Source: Welwitschia mirabilis
Lineage: Eukaryota > Gnetophyta > Gnetopsida > Welwitschiales
DNA: 35,885 bases
Assembly: GCA_051453625.1 (NCBI GenBank)
Contig: JBOZIK010000001.1
Span: forward strand, 283,951,044 to 283,986,928
Reading direction: 5' to 3'
Both the position numbers and the translations under genes were made by a program. The notes under the pieces are model-generated. The model made no database searches. It had not been told where the DNA came from and saw only the letters and a program-made list of their open reading frames with translations. Positions 1 to 12,183 of the stretch are shown here, one piece after another; position 1 is the first letter of the stretch; every line of letters starts with the position of its first letter.

Positions 1-452
1 TTAACAAGACTACATTAATTCAAGAGAACAGGCCACAGAAATAGACTTTACAGAAATCTAAGAATCTCATACTTCTCATTTTACTACACACTATAGCGTA
101 CAAGTAATCGGAGTGGTCATGGTAGTTTGCTGAGAACCACCATTAACAAGACTACATTAATTCAAGAGAACAGGCCACAGAAATAGACTTTACAGAAATC
201 TAAGAATCTCATACTTCTCNNNNNNNNNNNNNNNNNNNNNNNNNNNNNNNNNNNNNNNNNNNNNNNNNNNNNNNNNNNNNNNNNNNNNNNNNNNNNNNNN
301 NNNNNNNNNNNNNNNNNNNTTAACAAGACTACATTAATTCAAGAGAACAGGCCACAGAAATAGACTTTACAGAAATCTAAGAATCTCATACTTCTCTTTT
401 TACTACACACTATAGCATACAAGCAATCGGAGTGGTCATGGTAGTTTGCTGA
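1..452. repeat. 142-bp tandem repeat, three copies seen, broken by a gap
   Basis: Copies start TTAACAAGACTACATTAATT at 1, 143 and 320. Copies 1 and 2 are 142 bp apart. Copy 2 runs into a 100-N gap (220-319), and copy 3 ends at about 452 (GGTAGTTTGCTGA). The copies are almost identical (for example GCGTACAAGTAA versus GCATACAAGCAA), so the array is recent or an assembly duplicate. No coding potential seen. Confidence 0.85.
220..319. other. assembly gap (100 N) inside the 142-bp tandem repeat
   Basis: Placeholder-length gap; the number of repeat copies is therefore unknown. Confidence 0.99.
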
Positions 453-637
453 TATTAATTATAACGGGCTGAACAAATTGCAGCCTCTTAACAAGCATTT
501 TGCTTGTCATAGGAAAGTAACATCCTCTTAAAATTTAAGACAGATTCTTTATAAAAAATATGCCCAAAAAATTATTAAAGATGCTCAATAACTGTTTAAA
601 AGATTTGCATAAAAGTAAAGAAATCAAATAAGAAATA

Positions 638-643
638 TTTATT
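638..643 (-). terminator. candidate polyadenylation signal of the CAR gene
   Basis: AATAAA on the minus strand (TTTATT on plus), about 150 bp past the stop codon, a sensible 3' UTR distance. The stretch 453-791 holds nothing else I recognise and is probably 3' UTR and downstream flank. Confidence 0.4.
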
Positions 644-791
644 ATGAGTAGAATCACAAATTCAGAAAAGCTTACTGAATTAGACTACGACAAGTAAACA
701 TCAAGCATTAAGAGCAGGATAAGCAGATGTATGCAGAAAAGCTAGGATGGTCCAGCATTGATCAAGAAACTAGGGTTTGCTACTTTTGGGT

Positions 792-1118
792 TCACTGGCA
801 TTGATTTTGACTGATATGAGATGGATTTCTTTTAGGATAAAGATCAATCCATTTAAGCTGAATTTCCAGTTCACCAGACTCCACATTTTTAAGCTTAAAG
901 GAAATGTCTTGAACAGTCCGACCCTTAACAACCCTAATCAAGCTATCAGAAACAAAAGAGTTTTCTTCATTTGCTACCAATCTGCTTACCTCGAAGCTCT
1001 CTGTTTCACTGTCAGGTTCATCCTTTTTGGCGTGGGCAGCCATGCACAGAGGCTGCAGGTCCACCGAAGCATCTCCCATTTCATCATCTTTGCTTATCAT
1101 GTCTTTATCCCGTACTTG
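792..1118 (-). CDS. CAR: CAR gene coding exon 3 (residues 70-177 and stop)
   Basis: Begins QVRDKDMISKDDEMGDA, the Ca-loop 3 region, and runs to a TGA at 794-792. The acceptor is TTGCTTGTAG|CAA; it restores the frame with exon 2 (PLKL|QVRDKD), which is the family order. The next AG (...GCAAG|TAC) would hit a stop in the required phase and is rejected. Confidence 0.9.
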   Translation of the reverse strand, partial: QVRDKDMISKDDEMGDASVDLQPLCMAAHAKKDEPDSETESFEVSRLVANEENSFVSDSLIRVVKGRTVQDISFKLKNVESGELEIQLKWIDLYPKRNPSHISQNQCQ

Positions 1119-4100
1119 CTACAAGCAAATCATACGAAGCATGTTCAATCTGTGCTTGACAAAAGCTCAATTCTGGGCAAGATTTCATGTTTCCGATTCA
1201 TTGAAGACCAAAAACTTATTCCCAAAAATGCAACAATGCCACTTCAAACATAAGGAAACTAACAAAACCAAGCCAACGGTTCAACAATTAAGATAATTTG
1301 AAAATTTCCTCTTGCAGTATTTATACATACATCCTTCTTTTTGTTCTTTACATGTTTCCTAAAACCATAAAACAAATATATTTATGACAAGTCGTGTGTT
1401 TAACCAAAAAATGTAACCTTACAACATGAAGGTAAGACTACAAAAATGTCACTTCCAACATCAAGTTCCTAAGAAAAATATAAGGGTGTCTTCCTAGTGC
1501 GAATGACTTTCTTTTAAGATTTCTCTCTGCTACTACATCCCAAACGCGATGTCTCTCTTGGCTTCAGCTTGAGAGGCCCTGCACAAATTCTTAGTGGTAA
1601 AAACCCCCATACCCAGACAGTGCTTTGTTCTGAGGCTCAGCAACACCCATGCCCAGCAGCACTTCACATCTTTTATCAACTTGTGAAAAATCATCTCCGA
1701 TAATGATGCTTTTGCTGCTACGCCTGTCTCTCTCCATTGAGCAAGTATGTTTGAAATTAAAAGGTGGTGAAAAAATTCTAATTGTTTCTTCATCCTTTCA
1801 AGTTGTTTCAAACTAATATGCCAGTTGCTGAGTAGTGGAACCGTTCACATTCTTCTGCATCTGGTATGTTTGCCCTTAGGAAACTCATTTTATGGACTCT
1901 CACTTTTGATGCTCTGAATCAATATTTGCCAAGTTCTAACTTCCATTAAAATGGAAGTGATCTAATTGCTGATTGTTCCTTCTCATTACCACAGTATGAT
2001 AAATATCTGCCCTTTTGTGAGCATAGATTTGTTTGAAGTTAACTACTGTAAGTGTTTTCAGGTGAAGTTTGCTAGGATTGGAAGCGGTAGAAATTGGGAA
2101 AAATTCTCAATTATTATGCAAATGTTTCCTCTTCTGCAGAAGCAAGAAATCGTGAATGTGCATGATGAGTTTCTATATTGCAAAGCTTGAGCAACAAACT
2201 TCAAGTTCTTACAAAGGATGGTAACTTCACCATGCAATTGGGACTGTTCCGCACATGCAAAAAAAAATATTGAACATGGACAAACGAAACCCTTATGATG
2301 TTGGTGAGTTTTCTTTAAATGTTAAAGCACTACTGCAAATGCCGTTGTCAATTACTCCCTGCAAACTGTGATTCCTACCTATGCTAACGAAGACTCGATG
2401 CGGCCTCACATTACCAGTTTTGTAAAAAGAAGATTTTACAAGACCATTTAAATGGAAAGAGCTGCCCTTGAGCATGTTAGATCGCTCAGTTGCCTCAGGA
2501 AAGAGGTGCACTTGAGCATGTTAGATAACTCACTTGTCTCAGAATAACTGTTTGGGCGATTGCTGCCCAAAATGCTGGAACATCTACCTTGATGAACATC
2601 ACGGGAAGGCATTTTGGTAGATTACTCATCTCCCTGATACACGAATGCCTGATTCAACATTGGTGATTAGTAGGATTGATGGCATCCTGGAGGCCAAGGC
2701 CAAGCTACTTAACACTCCTGTTACAAAACAAGCGAATGCAGCATGAGAAATTAAACAATATAATGAGTTTTAGACCCTTTCTACCCTCCTTCCTTTTTTA
2801 TAGCATTAGGGTTTAACATAAAATCCTTAAAAAACATTGACCGCACACATATTGTGGATCTTTGTCAATAAAACCAAGAGGAAGGCAGATAGTATGAGGA
2901 AGAGAATGCAAGATATCCTTGAGAAGAGGCCTAATAAAAAGAAGAGAAAGGGATTGCATTGTTCTCACTCTATCGCTTTCCCTTCCCCCATGCCCCACAA
3001 ACAAAAACCCCACACCACATAATTGAATAAGCAAAGGCTGAAGAATGGCAGCAGCAAACAGAAATGAGGTTTATTTCTAATTTTAGACAATTTAATTTGG
3101 TTTGCAACTAGATCATATCATGAAGATGTATGCATGCAGGTGATCAAATTGAGGTCTGATCATTTTTAAACCTGAATCTGACTCATATGATAGTTAAAAA
3201 TTAAGGATGACCAATTATCCACTTTGACAGACAGATTGTTAAAGAAATTCAGAGGGCAAAAATCCAGTTTGTACTTTGTACTCAGACCTCATGATACTAA
3301 AGCAACGAAATAATCAGGCTTTTTAACTTGACCCAATTCAATTTAACAGCCTTGGAAAGATCTGATTTAACATGTTTGAAGATCTTGTTTATGAAAATTT
3401 CAGGCATTAATTGACGTCCAGTTCTGAAATTACAGATCAAATAGTCCTTATTTGTCCAGTTTAGATCATTCATACTTAGCCAATTAGACTGTTCGAGTTC
3501 GGCCGGCAGACAAGATTTGGGTTCCTTGCTGAAGGACACTTGTATTCCTCGAATGACAGAACTCAGAAACAGGTAACTGTCTTAGGGTATTTAACTTCCT
3601 GTATGCTTTTCGCGGTTAAGTTTTGTGACTGATTACTTCCTTTTTAAAAATATATATACATGAGGGAAGATTGGGTGAGGGATGGGGGTGGAGGAGATAA
3701 AAATAAAAGACAGGGGAAGAGAGCATGTGTTCTAGGAGAGAGAATACTTATTCACGAATCCTCTTACAAATCGTACTAAGGACTCAGAGTTCACTGTTCA
3801 GCCATTGTCAGAGTTCTCTCTCACCCCCTTTTGGCACTTTGTACTGCTGATCATGATGTGTGACTTTGACTAGAATCTACTGATGAAATCAGATAAAAGG
3901 CTTGAAAATAATTCAAAAACTATGAATTCTTATTTCCTGATTCCATTCGTGTTTCCTTTCTTTGGTTCAATTTAGAAGCACGTGTTCTTTTTATCCTTTT
4001 CTCACATCATTTCTAGTTCACTAGATATTATTTAATTGGATCCCCTAAACAGTATTCCTTCAAAATAAATTTTCTAATAGATAAGTGATCTTTTGAAAGA

Positions 4101-6622
4101 AAGGAAACTAAGCAAACAGATGGCATTCAAAATGCTCTTAGACATTAACAACATGTAAGGTGCTTTATCAGGGAGGAAAAGAACGTGATGATATCCGTTT
4201 TGGACCCTCAGCAGAAATAATGGGCTGTGTATCAGCCCATTGACAGAATTCTTATGAGAAGGCTGGTCAGAACAACAACATAGGTCAAAAGCATTTAATT
4301 GTGAAATTTGATAGGTTAAATTTCCTGAGAAATGGATGCAAATGTTTTCAAATACTAGGGTGCATCTGTCAAATTTCTGAAAAAACAACATGGGTCTCAT
4401 TCTAGCAGAAGTTATTTTAATGTCTTAGGTGCAAATGGCCAACAGTTATGTTTTCCTTCCTTTCTGGAGGTCCTACTGGACAGTGCATGACATAATTGGC
4501 TAAAGCATTAGCAAAGGAATTTTCAACAGCTAGCACCAGCATTAAAAATGAGTACATTAGAGATAATGTGGTCTTAGTGTAGGTAGCTACAAGGTAACTC
4601 TGAAAGCAAACCCTGGTTACAGTTATGATCTTAGGTACCCAGCTAAGATGAAATTATAGTGGTGCTTCCAAAGAAGTGGTCAACAGACACATTACAATAA
4701 GCTGAAACCCATGCCACTTAGCAGAGATAGCTTATGAATAATGGAAGAGAACTAATGGGCATCTGTGGTCATTCAAAGGATGCTCCACAAAAAGCGATGG
4801 GCCATAGATGGATAAAGGATGAATGGATCACCATACCTATCATAGATCATTCAGTAATTTTTGTAAGTAGCAACTAGTTTGAAAAGCACTTCAGAATCTA
4901 GGACTCATGAAGCTCTTGTCATCTAGTAGAGATTGCTTAGCACCACAGAGGAAGTTAAGAATAAACCTGCAAATAATCTGCTAAAAGACCAAGTTGAAGA
5001 GTGGAGAACAATAGTTAGGAGGAAGACTGAACAGTGGTGAAAAGATTGATTTGAGAGAGTTATTGGATTCTGGCATCAGATCTAAGATTTGATTAGAGAT
5101 AAGTGTCAGAACCGAACTAGAAACAATGGATAGTAGAATCTGATTTAAGGGGATGAAAAAGAATCATATAAAGGGCAGAGGTTAAAATGTGACCCATGAT
5201 AAAGAATGTTAAGGTGGTGAGCTATGGTTTACAATTCGAGTAAGATTATGCACTTCAATGTATGCTATCAGCACTAAAGGTGGTACTGTAATGAAAAAGA
5301 GATGTAATTTGAGAAAGACCTTTGAGCTTGTTGAGCTTTGGGTGACATTTTAGAAGTGCCTGCAAAGTTATTGTCGAAAATTGTCAATTGATGATAAATA
5401 ATATAGAAAGGTGGTTTTGTCCAAGAGGAAGCAAGTAAGCTTGAAAACAAACTGAACACTGATCTTATGCCAAGAATCTGTTTCGAAGGCAAATAATATG
5501 AGGTCAGCTCTGTTCTAATCTAGGCCGTAAATAGTGGGTGCCATTGAGCGTGGTTTGATAGCAACAGGTGTGGTTAGTCTACAAATGTATGACTAAAGAT
5601 CAACAAGCTTGGGAAATGCTGTTTGCCAAATGGCTGGCTTACTGCACTAAGGCTAATATTGTGCTGGTATTAAGGGTACTAATAAGGCTGATTGGATGTT
5701 GAATGTAGCAAACTTGAAGTCAGGTTTTGAGTCTGAATATCAAGACTGTAGCAAAGGTGATATTAATAGAAGACTGAAAGATTCTGTTGTAAGGATGTGA
5801 AATGTAATGTCAATAATGTTATGCATAGGAAATCTCATGCTTTTGTGCCTAGGGCATTAAGGTAAAACATGCTTATAATGAAGGAGAATATGGAAGCCCT
5901 TGTAATGAATGACTCTAGGCTTAATGATTCAGTAAGTCCCGTGGAAATCCAATGTACCCACCTTTGCTAAGCAGCAAGTCAACTATGCATAGATAAGGAA
6001 AACACACAATCATATGAAACTAGAAAGAGTTTATGTGCAATCATTGTTCAAAGGGAGGAAGTTGATGAAAAATGCCTTCCAACTACCATGGAAATCTCAG
6101 TTGGGTTCATGAGTAGTAGGCATATGGGCGAAAAAAGTAAAGGCTGTTTAATCATGAATGGTTGTTGATTAAAACAGTAACATTATTTGTTATGTAATGC
6201 ATGCATGTGTAATAGTTGCTTACCCAAAGGGGCAATATGGGAGTAGGTAAGTCAGGTTGGGGTTGTGACTAACCCTAGGGCACTTGGGGTATTGGTTGGC
6301 TAATGGCACACAATAAGAAAGTAGTGATGTTTATTCCATGGGAAACTTGTGGAAAGAGAGTTTGTCTCATAAAGGTGGTTCATGACAATGGTTTCACTTA
6401 TTAATGTGTGTACCTGTACTTTGGGAAGTTTTGATAGATTGATAATCCATCCAGAGCACAGAAATCCTTGGTAATCACCCCATGCTACTGCGGGTTTGAA
6501 GCACATTGGGAGCTCTTACTTTCGTCACAGTTGATAAGATAATCTATAAACATGTGACCAGGGTTGGCACTATTGTCCTATGGGCTAGAATAACGCTTAA
6601 AATAAGTAATGATACATAGCAG

Positions 6623-6660
<38 letters not shown>

Positions 6661-9600
6661 ACATGCGTAATGAACAAGTAGATGCATAGAATAAATACTC
6701 ATGAAGAGTTGTGTTTAACCACAGGACAGAACCTTAAAATGAACATATATAAAAGAAGGTAAGATGAAGAAAAGTTGGCATGACATTCTTGCATCCAATT
6801 ATGTGAATGTGACGTGGAACAAATGTTCTACTCCAAAATGTCGGCAATTGATTTATGTCANNNNNNNNNNNNNNNNNNNNNNNNNNNNNNNNNNNNNNNN
6901 NNNNNNNNNNNNNNNNNNNNNNNNNNNNNNNNNNNNNNNNNNNNNNNNNNNNNNNNNNNNNNNNNNNNNNNNNNNNNNNNNNNNNNNNNNNNNNNNNNNN
7001 NNNNNNNNNNNNNNNNNNNNNNNNNNNNNNNNNNNNNNNNNNNNNNNNNNNNNNNNNNNNNNNNNNNNNNNNNNNNNNNNNNNNNNNNNNNNNNNNNNNN
7101 NNNNNNNNNNNNNNNNNNNNNNNNNNNNNNNNNNNNNNNNNNNNNNNNNNNNNNNNNNNNNNNNNNNNNNNNNNNNNNNNNNNNNNNNNNNNNNNNNNNN
7201 NNNNNNNNNNNNNNNNNNNNNNNNNNNNNNNNNNNNNNNNNNNNNNNNNNNNNNNNNNNNNNNNNNNNNNNNNNNNNNNNNNNNNNNNNNNNNNNNNNNN
7301 NNNNNNNNNNNNNNNNNNNNNNNNNNNNNNNNNNNNNNNNNNNNNNNNNNNNNNNNNNNNNNNNNNNNNNNNNNNNNNNNNNNNNNNNNNNNNNNNNNNN
7401 NNNNNNNNNNNNNNNNNNNNNNNNNNNNNNNNNNNNNNNNNNNNNNNNNNNNNNNNNNNNNNNNNNNNNNNNNNNNNNNNNNNNNNNNNNNNNNNNNNNN
7501 NNNNNNNNNNNNNNNNNNNNNNNNNNNNNNNNNNNNNNNNNNNNNNNNNNNNNNNNNNNNNNNNNNNNNNNNNNNNNNNNNNNNNNNNNNNNNNNNNNNA
7601 AGCATCTGTTGTGCATAAATGACTTGGAAGCCAATTATCATGTAAATGCCCTAAATCTACCCTTTGCAATTCTTTTTATACTCTCTTTTTTACCCGTTGT
7701 GTGTGACATTTTGAGTTTACCTTGTGACATGTCACAGATTTTTACTCGTGGCTACATGTTGTGAACTTTTTGAAAATATCAAGAGGAAATGTCGCCCTGT
7801 AAAAAACAAAAACCTTGGAGATTTGTTGGGCTACATGTCGACCAATTTTGGATCACTGCTTGCATCAACTTCCTTCATCGAGTTCCTTAAATTTCTTGAC
7901 TTGAGGCACATTATGATAACTCTTATTGGTACCTAGACAGTATCAAAGAAGAGGTGAGTATGCAATCATCATGCATTGTTTTATCGTATCAATAAGGGAT
8001 TGCCATTTAGGATATGTTTGTTAGTTGCAACAAAGTTCTACAATGAAACACACTTAATCAGCGCCAGTGTATTTTTGATGTGATTTAGATGTCACATCCC
8101 TTTGTAACCTGTAAGATTTAAACCATGGACTACACTAAATACACAATCCCTCATTACCAGTAAGCCAAAATCAAAGGAGCTGAAAAAATAAATAATTGAC
8201 TGCCTATTTGCCTTGTGAAATTGTTTCTCATTTATTACATTTCAAGTTCCTGCATATTGTAAGTGATTAGACTTATGGTATGTGATTGAAATCTTGCAAC
8301 AATTCTTTCTTTCACAGAGACAGATTCAAAGATTATAGACCAGTACGAGTATAACCATGAACCTGTATTGATCATAGACCCCACTAACAATAACTGTGTT
8401 ATCATTTGCCTTTTCTACATAGCTAGCTATTTAAATCTGAATTCTGATCAAAGGACCAAGAATGAAACAAAATATATCTTTTACTTCTCCTCCAAACAAT
8501 GATTAGATAAGTATATTTTCTACACTACCAACACCCAATGGCTTTCATTATTAAGTATTTCAGTTGTTATTTGCATTTCTTTATTCACATACTCCTTGAG
8601 GTATCCTTTTCAGACATTTTTCTGAATCCCATAATAGAATTGATGTTGTCCTACTAAAACAGTATGAAAATAGTGAAACTTTGATTTCTTGTGTAAAGAA
8701 AGTCATGCAAGAAAAAACTCATGAAAAGAAAAGAGAAACACAAAAGGCCTTGATCAAATATTTCCAAAACTGAAAGCAATAACCACTGATACGTTTCATT
8801 GCTGTTTACAAAATTTGGATAATCTTGAAGGCCAAGAAAACAATAGTGCAAAAATTTAAAATCTACATGGGTTAAATTTTGTCTTAAATGTTATATTATT
8901 TTGTTAGTGTCAACCTCTACTTTTCCACATAAAAAGCATATGAATTTGTGCAATAGCTGCGGCTTCTGCATGCACGTCTTACTCTTGAATAAAGATGGAC
9001 GCATATGAATTTGTGATATAACACATCTAATTGATGGTTGGTTAAAATGAGAAAGCTCAGAAAAACTTACTAATTTTAGTGGTACAATTGGATTTGGTAC
9101 AGAGACTGTTAGCTCTTCATCCCAAACAGGATTAAGATTGTTCTTGATAACCCTCGTCTTGACAGTCTGCAAAAAATATAATGCACTTTATTAAGATTAT
9201 AGAATTTTCAAAGGAAAAATGCAAATCAACATCACATGTTAGTTATCACTAGTATGCAAAAATGCAAATAATCATTTGCTGAAATAAAGGAACCCTGCCT
9301 TGATAACTTGCTAAAGGATGCTTTTGAAAGGTTAGATTAAGGCACATATTTTACAGATCAAATGAAGGTTATACTAAGGCATTACTTACAAAAGTTCTAA
9401 TGGACCACAAGCACAAAGTGAAGTGAGAAATATTACAAGAAATAACTTTCTAGATGCAGGATCCTTCCCTAAATTTGATGAAATTAATTTGTAGTAAGAA
9501 GTAAGGTTTAAAAGTCTCCAAAGAAATGTTTAGCAGTTGAATTCATCTTTTACTGCAAATCCTTGTTTCAAGTGTTTTTGTGATGGTTACTGCTAGATGC

Positions 9601-11059
9601 AGTTGCAACATAGAACTTTCTAGTGATGGATCATTGGTAACTGCATTTCAGAGTTGCAATTATCCATCTACAGAAAATCAGTACTCTTGCAGGAGATATA
9701 CTAGTTGCCATTGTGGCAATCAGCAAAGAGTCTTGAGGCCTCTTAGCCAATGTTTTGTCCATCATAATCTGTAACATTAACTTTTGTCATGAATATCCAA
9801 TTGCTCTATTGAAAAATGATATCATATGAATAGAATTAAAAATGAAAATATTCTTATATTTTATTTTTTTAAAGTGTCAAACATACTTATACTATGTATT
9901 CCTGCAAGATAATTGTAGTTTGAAATTAAGACACAATGCGGGTTGCAGCCTCATACATTTTGTTGCAAGCAGGCTACATTTTAAGTTGCGACACAGTTAA
10001 AAGTTACAGCTACGAACAAAATTTACTGCACGGTAATTGCTAGTTCACTTTATGATGTCTTAGGGATGAAGATGTGATGATTTGCATGATCGTGTAGCAC
10101 TTCTGGTGGAATGCCAACCCTTCGAAGTTCCACCAACATATGTTGTCTATTCTACATTTTATAAGATTTCAACAATAAGAATGTTTAATATGATGACCAT
10201 AGGATCCATTCAGAATTCTTTGCTCCATTTTCAAGATTCTTATTTGTTTTGAGTTTTCCCTGTGCTTTTTTGAAATTTCACCCATTATTAATTAGAATTA
10301 GGTTTTGTTTATACATTTGAAAAATGGTTCATACACTCCACTAACTAATAATTACTTTAATCACACTTTTATTAACAGACAAAAAACTTGAACAGAGAGC
10401 AAAACTTTTTTCCATCTTGAAATTTCTTATATCCCTTTATTTTATACCTTTCCCTTTATTTTCTGCATGTTCGTTAAAGAAGCATCATTGTCATGATGCT
10501 TTTCTCCGAAATTAAGAGCTTATCATTGAGGATATTGATGCAAGAAGGTTGATTAATAAAAGCTTCTGATTTATGATATTAACATGAGAGGACTTTAAAG
10601 TAGGCTATTTACAACCCCTTATAGCAATAATTACCTAAATATGATTTGACCAATGACCTAACCAATAAAAACCGGGTAAAACAACTAATAAAGATCTGGT
10701 CAACGTTTAAAAGCAACCCAGTGTCTGGAAAGCATCTTGACATGGAGAACATGGTACAAAAACTACAGAGAATCAGAATACAAGACACAAGAAAACTTGG
10801 ATAAAAGTAGTATTGCTTCAAACAAACGAGATGCAGATAACATAAAATGGATACAGTTCCAGATAACAATTTCAAGGAACAAGCCCCAAACAGCCCAAGT
10901 ATTAGTCCGAAAAGCTGAAGAAAAATTTTTGAAAAAAGATGAACCTACCTGATTACCTAACCGAACAACAACATAAGGATCACTAGTAGTGATATCCCGG
11001 ACAGCAAGATTAGTCCCCTTGATCACTCTGACTCTCAGAAGTCCCAACATGTTCTCCAT
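792..11059 (-). CDS. CAR: CAR-type small C2-domain protein, 3 coding exons (join 11059-10949, 9166-9071, 1118-792)
   Basis: Splicing the three exons gives 177 aa that is nearly all one C2 domain. It opens MENMLGLLRVRVIKGTNLAV, the usual start of plant CAR (C2-domain ABA-related) proteins, which are about 165-185 aa. Known family role: Ca2+-dependent phospholipid binding and recruitment of PYR/PYL/RCAR abscisic-acid receptors to membranes. The expected Ca-loop aspartates are present: D22 and D27 in loop 1 (RDITTSDPY), and D73, D75 and D81 in loop 3 (VRDKD..SKDDEMGD). Residues about 85-155 form the extra segment typical of CARs (DLQPL..., then GRTVQDISFKLKNVESGE). The last 12 or so residues (YPKRNPSHISQNQCQ) look like a lineage-specific tail. 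Unusual: R72 where the family mostly has Y. All exons are intact, with no stop or frameshift, so the gene is probably functional. I cannot assign a numbered member. Confidence 0.9.
2467..2543. repeat. imperfect 44-bp direct duplication in CAR intron 2
   Basis: CTTGAGCATGTTAGAT occurs at 2467 and again at 2511, followed each time by a similar CTCA.TTG.CTCAG segment. Confidence 0.6.
6624..6657. repeat. (TG)17 microsatellite
   Basis: Uninterrupted dinucleotide run inside CAR intron 2; likely length-polymorphic. Confidence 0.95.
6861..7599. other. assembly gap (739 N)
   Basis: Run of N within CAR intron 2. Long open frames spanning it are artefacts of untranslated N. Confidence 0.99.
9071..9166 (-). 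CDS. CAR: CAR gene coding exon 2 (residues 38-69)
   Basis: A 96-nt exon coding TVKTRVIKNNLNPVWDEEL followed by TVSVPNPIVPLKL, the core C2 strand with the family's N-P-x-W-(N/D)-E-E-L motif. The acceptor is TTTTTTGCAG|ACT and the donor TTA|GTAAGT, both phase 0. The exon is too short to be found by ORF length alone; it was identified by its C2 motif and splice sites. Confidence 0.9.
9167..10948 (-). other. CAR intron 1 (about 1.8 kb)
   Basis: GT...AG intron between residues 37 and 38, with a pyrimidine-rich 3' end (TATATTTTTTGCAG). I see no gene, conserved reading frame or clear transposon inside. Confidence 0.85.
10949..11059 (-). CDS. CAR: CAR gene coding exon 1 (residues 1-37)
   Basis: Encodes the first beta strand and Ca-binding loop 1, ending ...VVVRLGNQ. 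The start at 11059 is chosen because the family begins ME(N/G)LLGLLR; the frame stays open upstream to about 11275, but that part has no C2 similarity and is probably 5' UTR. The donor on the minus strand reads CAG|GTAGGT, splitting after a whole codon (phase 0). Confidence 0.9.
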
Positions 11060-12180
11060 TACTCTAAGACCTATAATTTCAGAGAAACCAGGCTGAACTC
11101 TCAAATAAAGAAGAACCCGGAAACAAAAGGAAGTCGCTGAAAGGCTAAACGAAGCCTGCTTTAAAGCCAGGAGATGGCCATAATCCAAAGGAGGCTTCTT
11201 TTCATCTCCCACCCACATGTGAATATTAACTGTTCCGGAGAAGAAAGAGACAAAAATAGACCACTCATGATTCAAATGCTAGTGAGGTTGTGTCTCAAAA
11301 AGTAAAATAAAGAAGAAGGGTTTGGGCTGGTTGGAACTTTCAGACACTCAAAAAACATTCCTGGAAAAGGTTACGTCAAAGGGCTTCTGAAAAGCCTAAG
11401 AGGACAAAAGGAGGCAAAGGCAAACAGTGATTCTTTCCCCTCATTTCTCTGTGTATTTGAAAGATTCCAGATCTCTATCTGCGTATGCAGACAACGGGAT
11501 TGGAAGAGGCGGTGCTTCTGGCCATTTAGGATTTAGGGTTTGCCTTGAATGGCTGAAACTTGGCGAGAGAAATTGCAGACAGTCAAGGATAAGGATGAAG
11601 CTTGCCATCACGGTATTCACGATTCGTGGCCAATCCTGGTTTGGCCGCAAGCGTTTGACTGTATGCTAACACGTTCGCATTTGTGTCATTGTTGCCTTAT
11701 TCTATGCCAAAACCCTACCCGCTTTTGTCATTGTTATCATTGTCATGAACGGTGTTCAGTCTGTCTTTAACCCAATTTGTACTTCTTCGACAAGCTCAGA
11801 CGAAAAGACAAAGTCACAACGTGTGCCTTTTGACGTTATATCATTTTCATTATAACTTTACATGCAGATTAAAAGTAGCTTTGCTGGTCCAAGAGTCTCA
11901 CTGGTTGGTGCTCTGAAAGATATGAAATCTTTTTAAAATAGAATTCTTTATAATCGAGTGGCTTTGATGTTTCTTTCATGTCCTTTTCTTATTTTTTATG
12001 TTTTGTATTCTTGTAGAGATTTTTTAATTGAACCTATAAACACAAAGTTATAGAAACAATGCTCTATTGTTAGGATATCTTCAAGAAGATTTTTTTTAGA
12101 GATTATCGTTTTAGCCTTTGTTACATTAACTAGCATAATTTATAGGTTGTCTTAATAAAAGGGTTAAAATAGCTTTCCAA
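11060..12180. other. CAR 5' UTR/promoter and flank; no other gene seen
   Basis: Pyrimidine-rich on the CAR-sense strand from about 11060 to 11460, as expected for a 5' leader, and less AT-rich than its surroundings to about 11,760. I see no TATA box I would trust. Short plus-strand frames here (for example 11427-11669) have no recognisable domain. Confidence 0.4.
11371..11378 (-). promoter_or_regulatory. possible bZIP-type site TGACGTAA upstream of the CAR start
   Basis: The minus strand reads TGACGTAA about 312 bp upstream of the CAR ATG. A further ACGT core (ACGTGTG) lies at 11819 and TGACGT at 11831. These match core sites of plant bZIP factors, including ABA-linked ones, but such short words occur by chance. 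The transcription start is unknown, so this site may lie in the 5' UTR. Confidence 0.2.
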
Positions 12181-12183
12181 AAA

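Larger units (their letters stand above)
1119..9070 (-). other. CAR intron 2 (about 8 kb, with a sequence gap)
   Basis: GTAAGT...TTGCTTGTAG intron between residues 69 and 70. It contains a 739-N gap (6861-7599), a (TG)17 microsatellite and a small 44-bp duplication. Several open frames of 60-110 codons occur on both strands, but none shows a recognisable domain. The length is typical of gymnosperm genes (inference). Old transposon remnants are likely, but I could not identify any. Confidence 0.8.

Noticed and set aside
777-1253. 158-codon open frame on the plus strand
   Set aside because: Antisense to CAR exon 3, which has strong C2-domain support on the minus strand; no domain in this frame.
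1533-1811. 92-codon minus-strand frame in CAR intron 2
   Set aside because: No recognisable domain and no splice sites tying it to the gene; a C2 protein is complete without it.
3297-4400. Minus-strand frames of 80 and 108 codons in CAR intron 2
   Set aside because: No domain, no conserved motif, AT-rich composition; taken as chance.
6734-7764. Long frames across the 739-N gap
   Set aside because: Made almost wholly of N; the same applies to frames over the other gaps.
11060-11275. Upstream in-frame extension of CAR exon 1
   Set aside because: Open but without any C2 or signal-peptide character; the family start ME(N/G)LLGLLR fits at 11059.
11427-11770. Overlapping frames on both strands near the CAR 5' end
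   Set aside because: Likely produced by the lower AT content of a leader/promoter region; no motifs.
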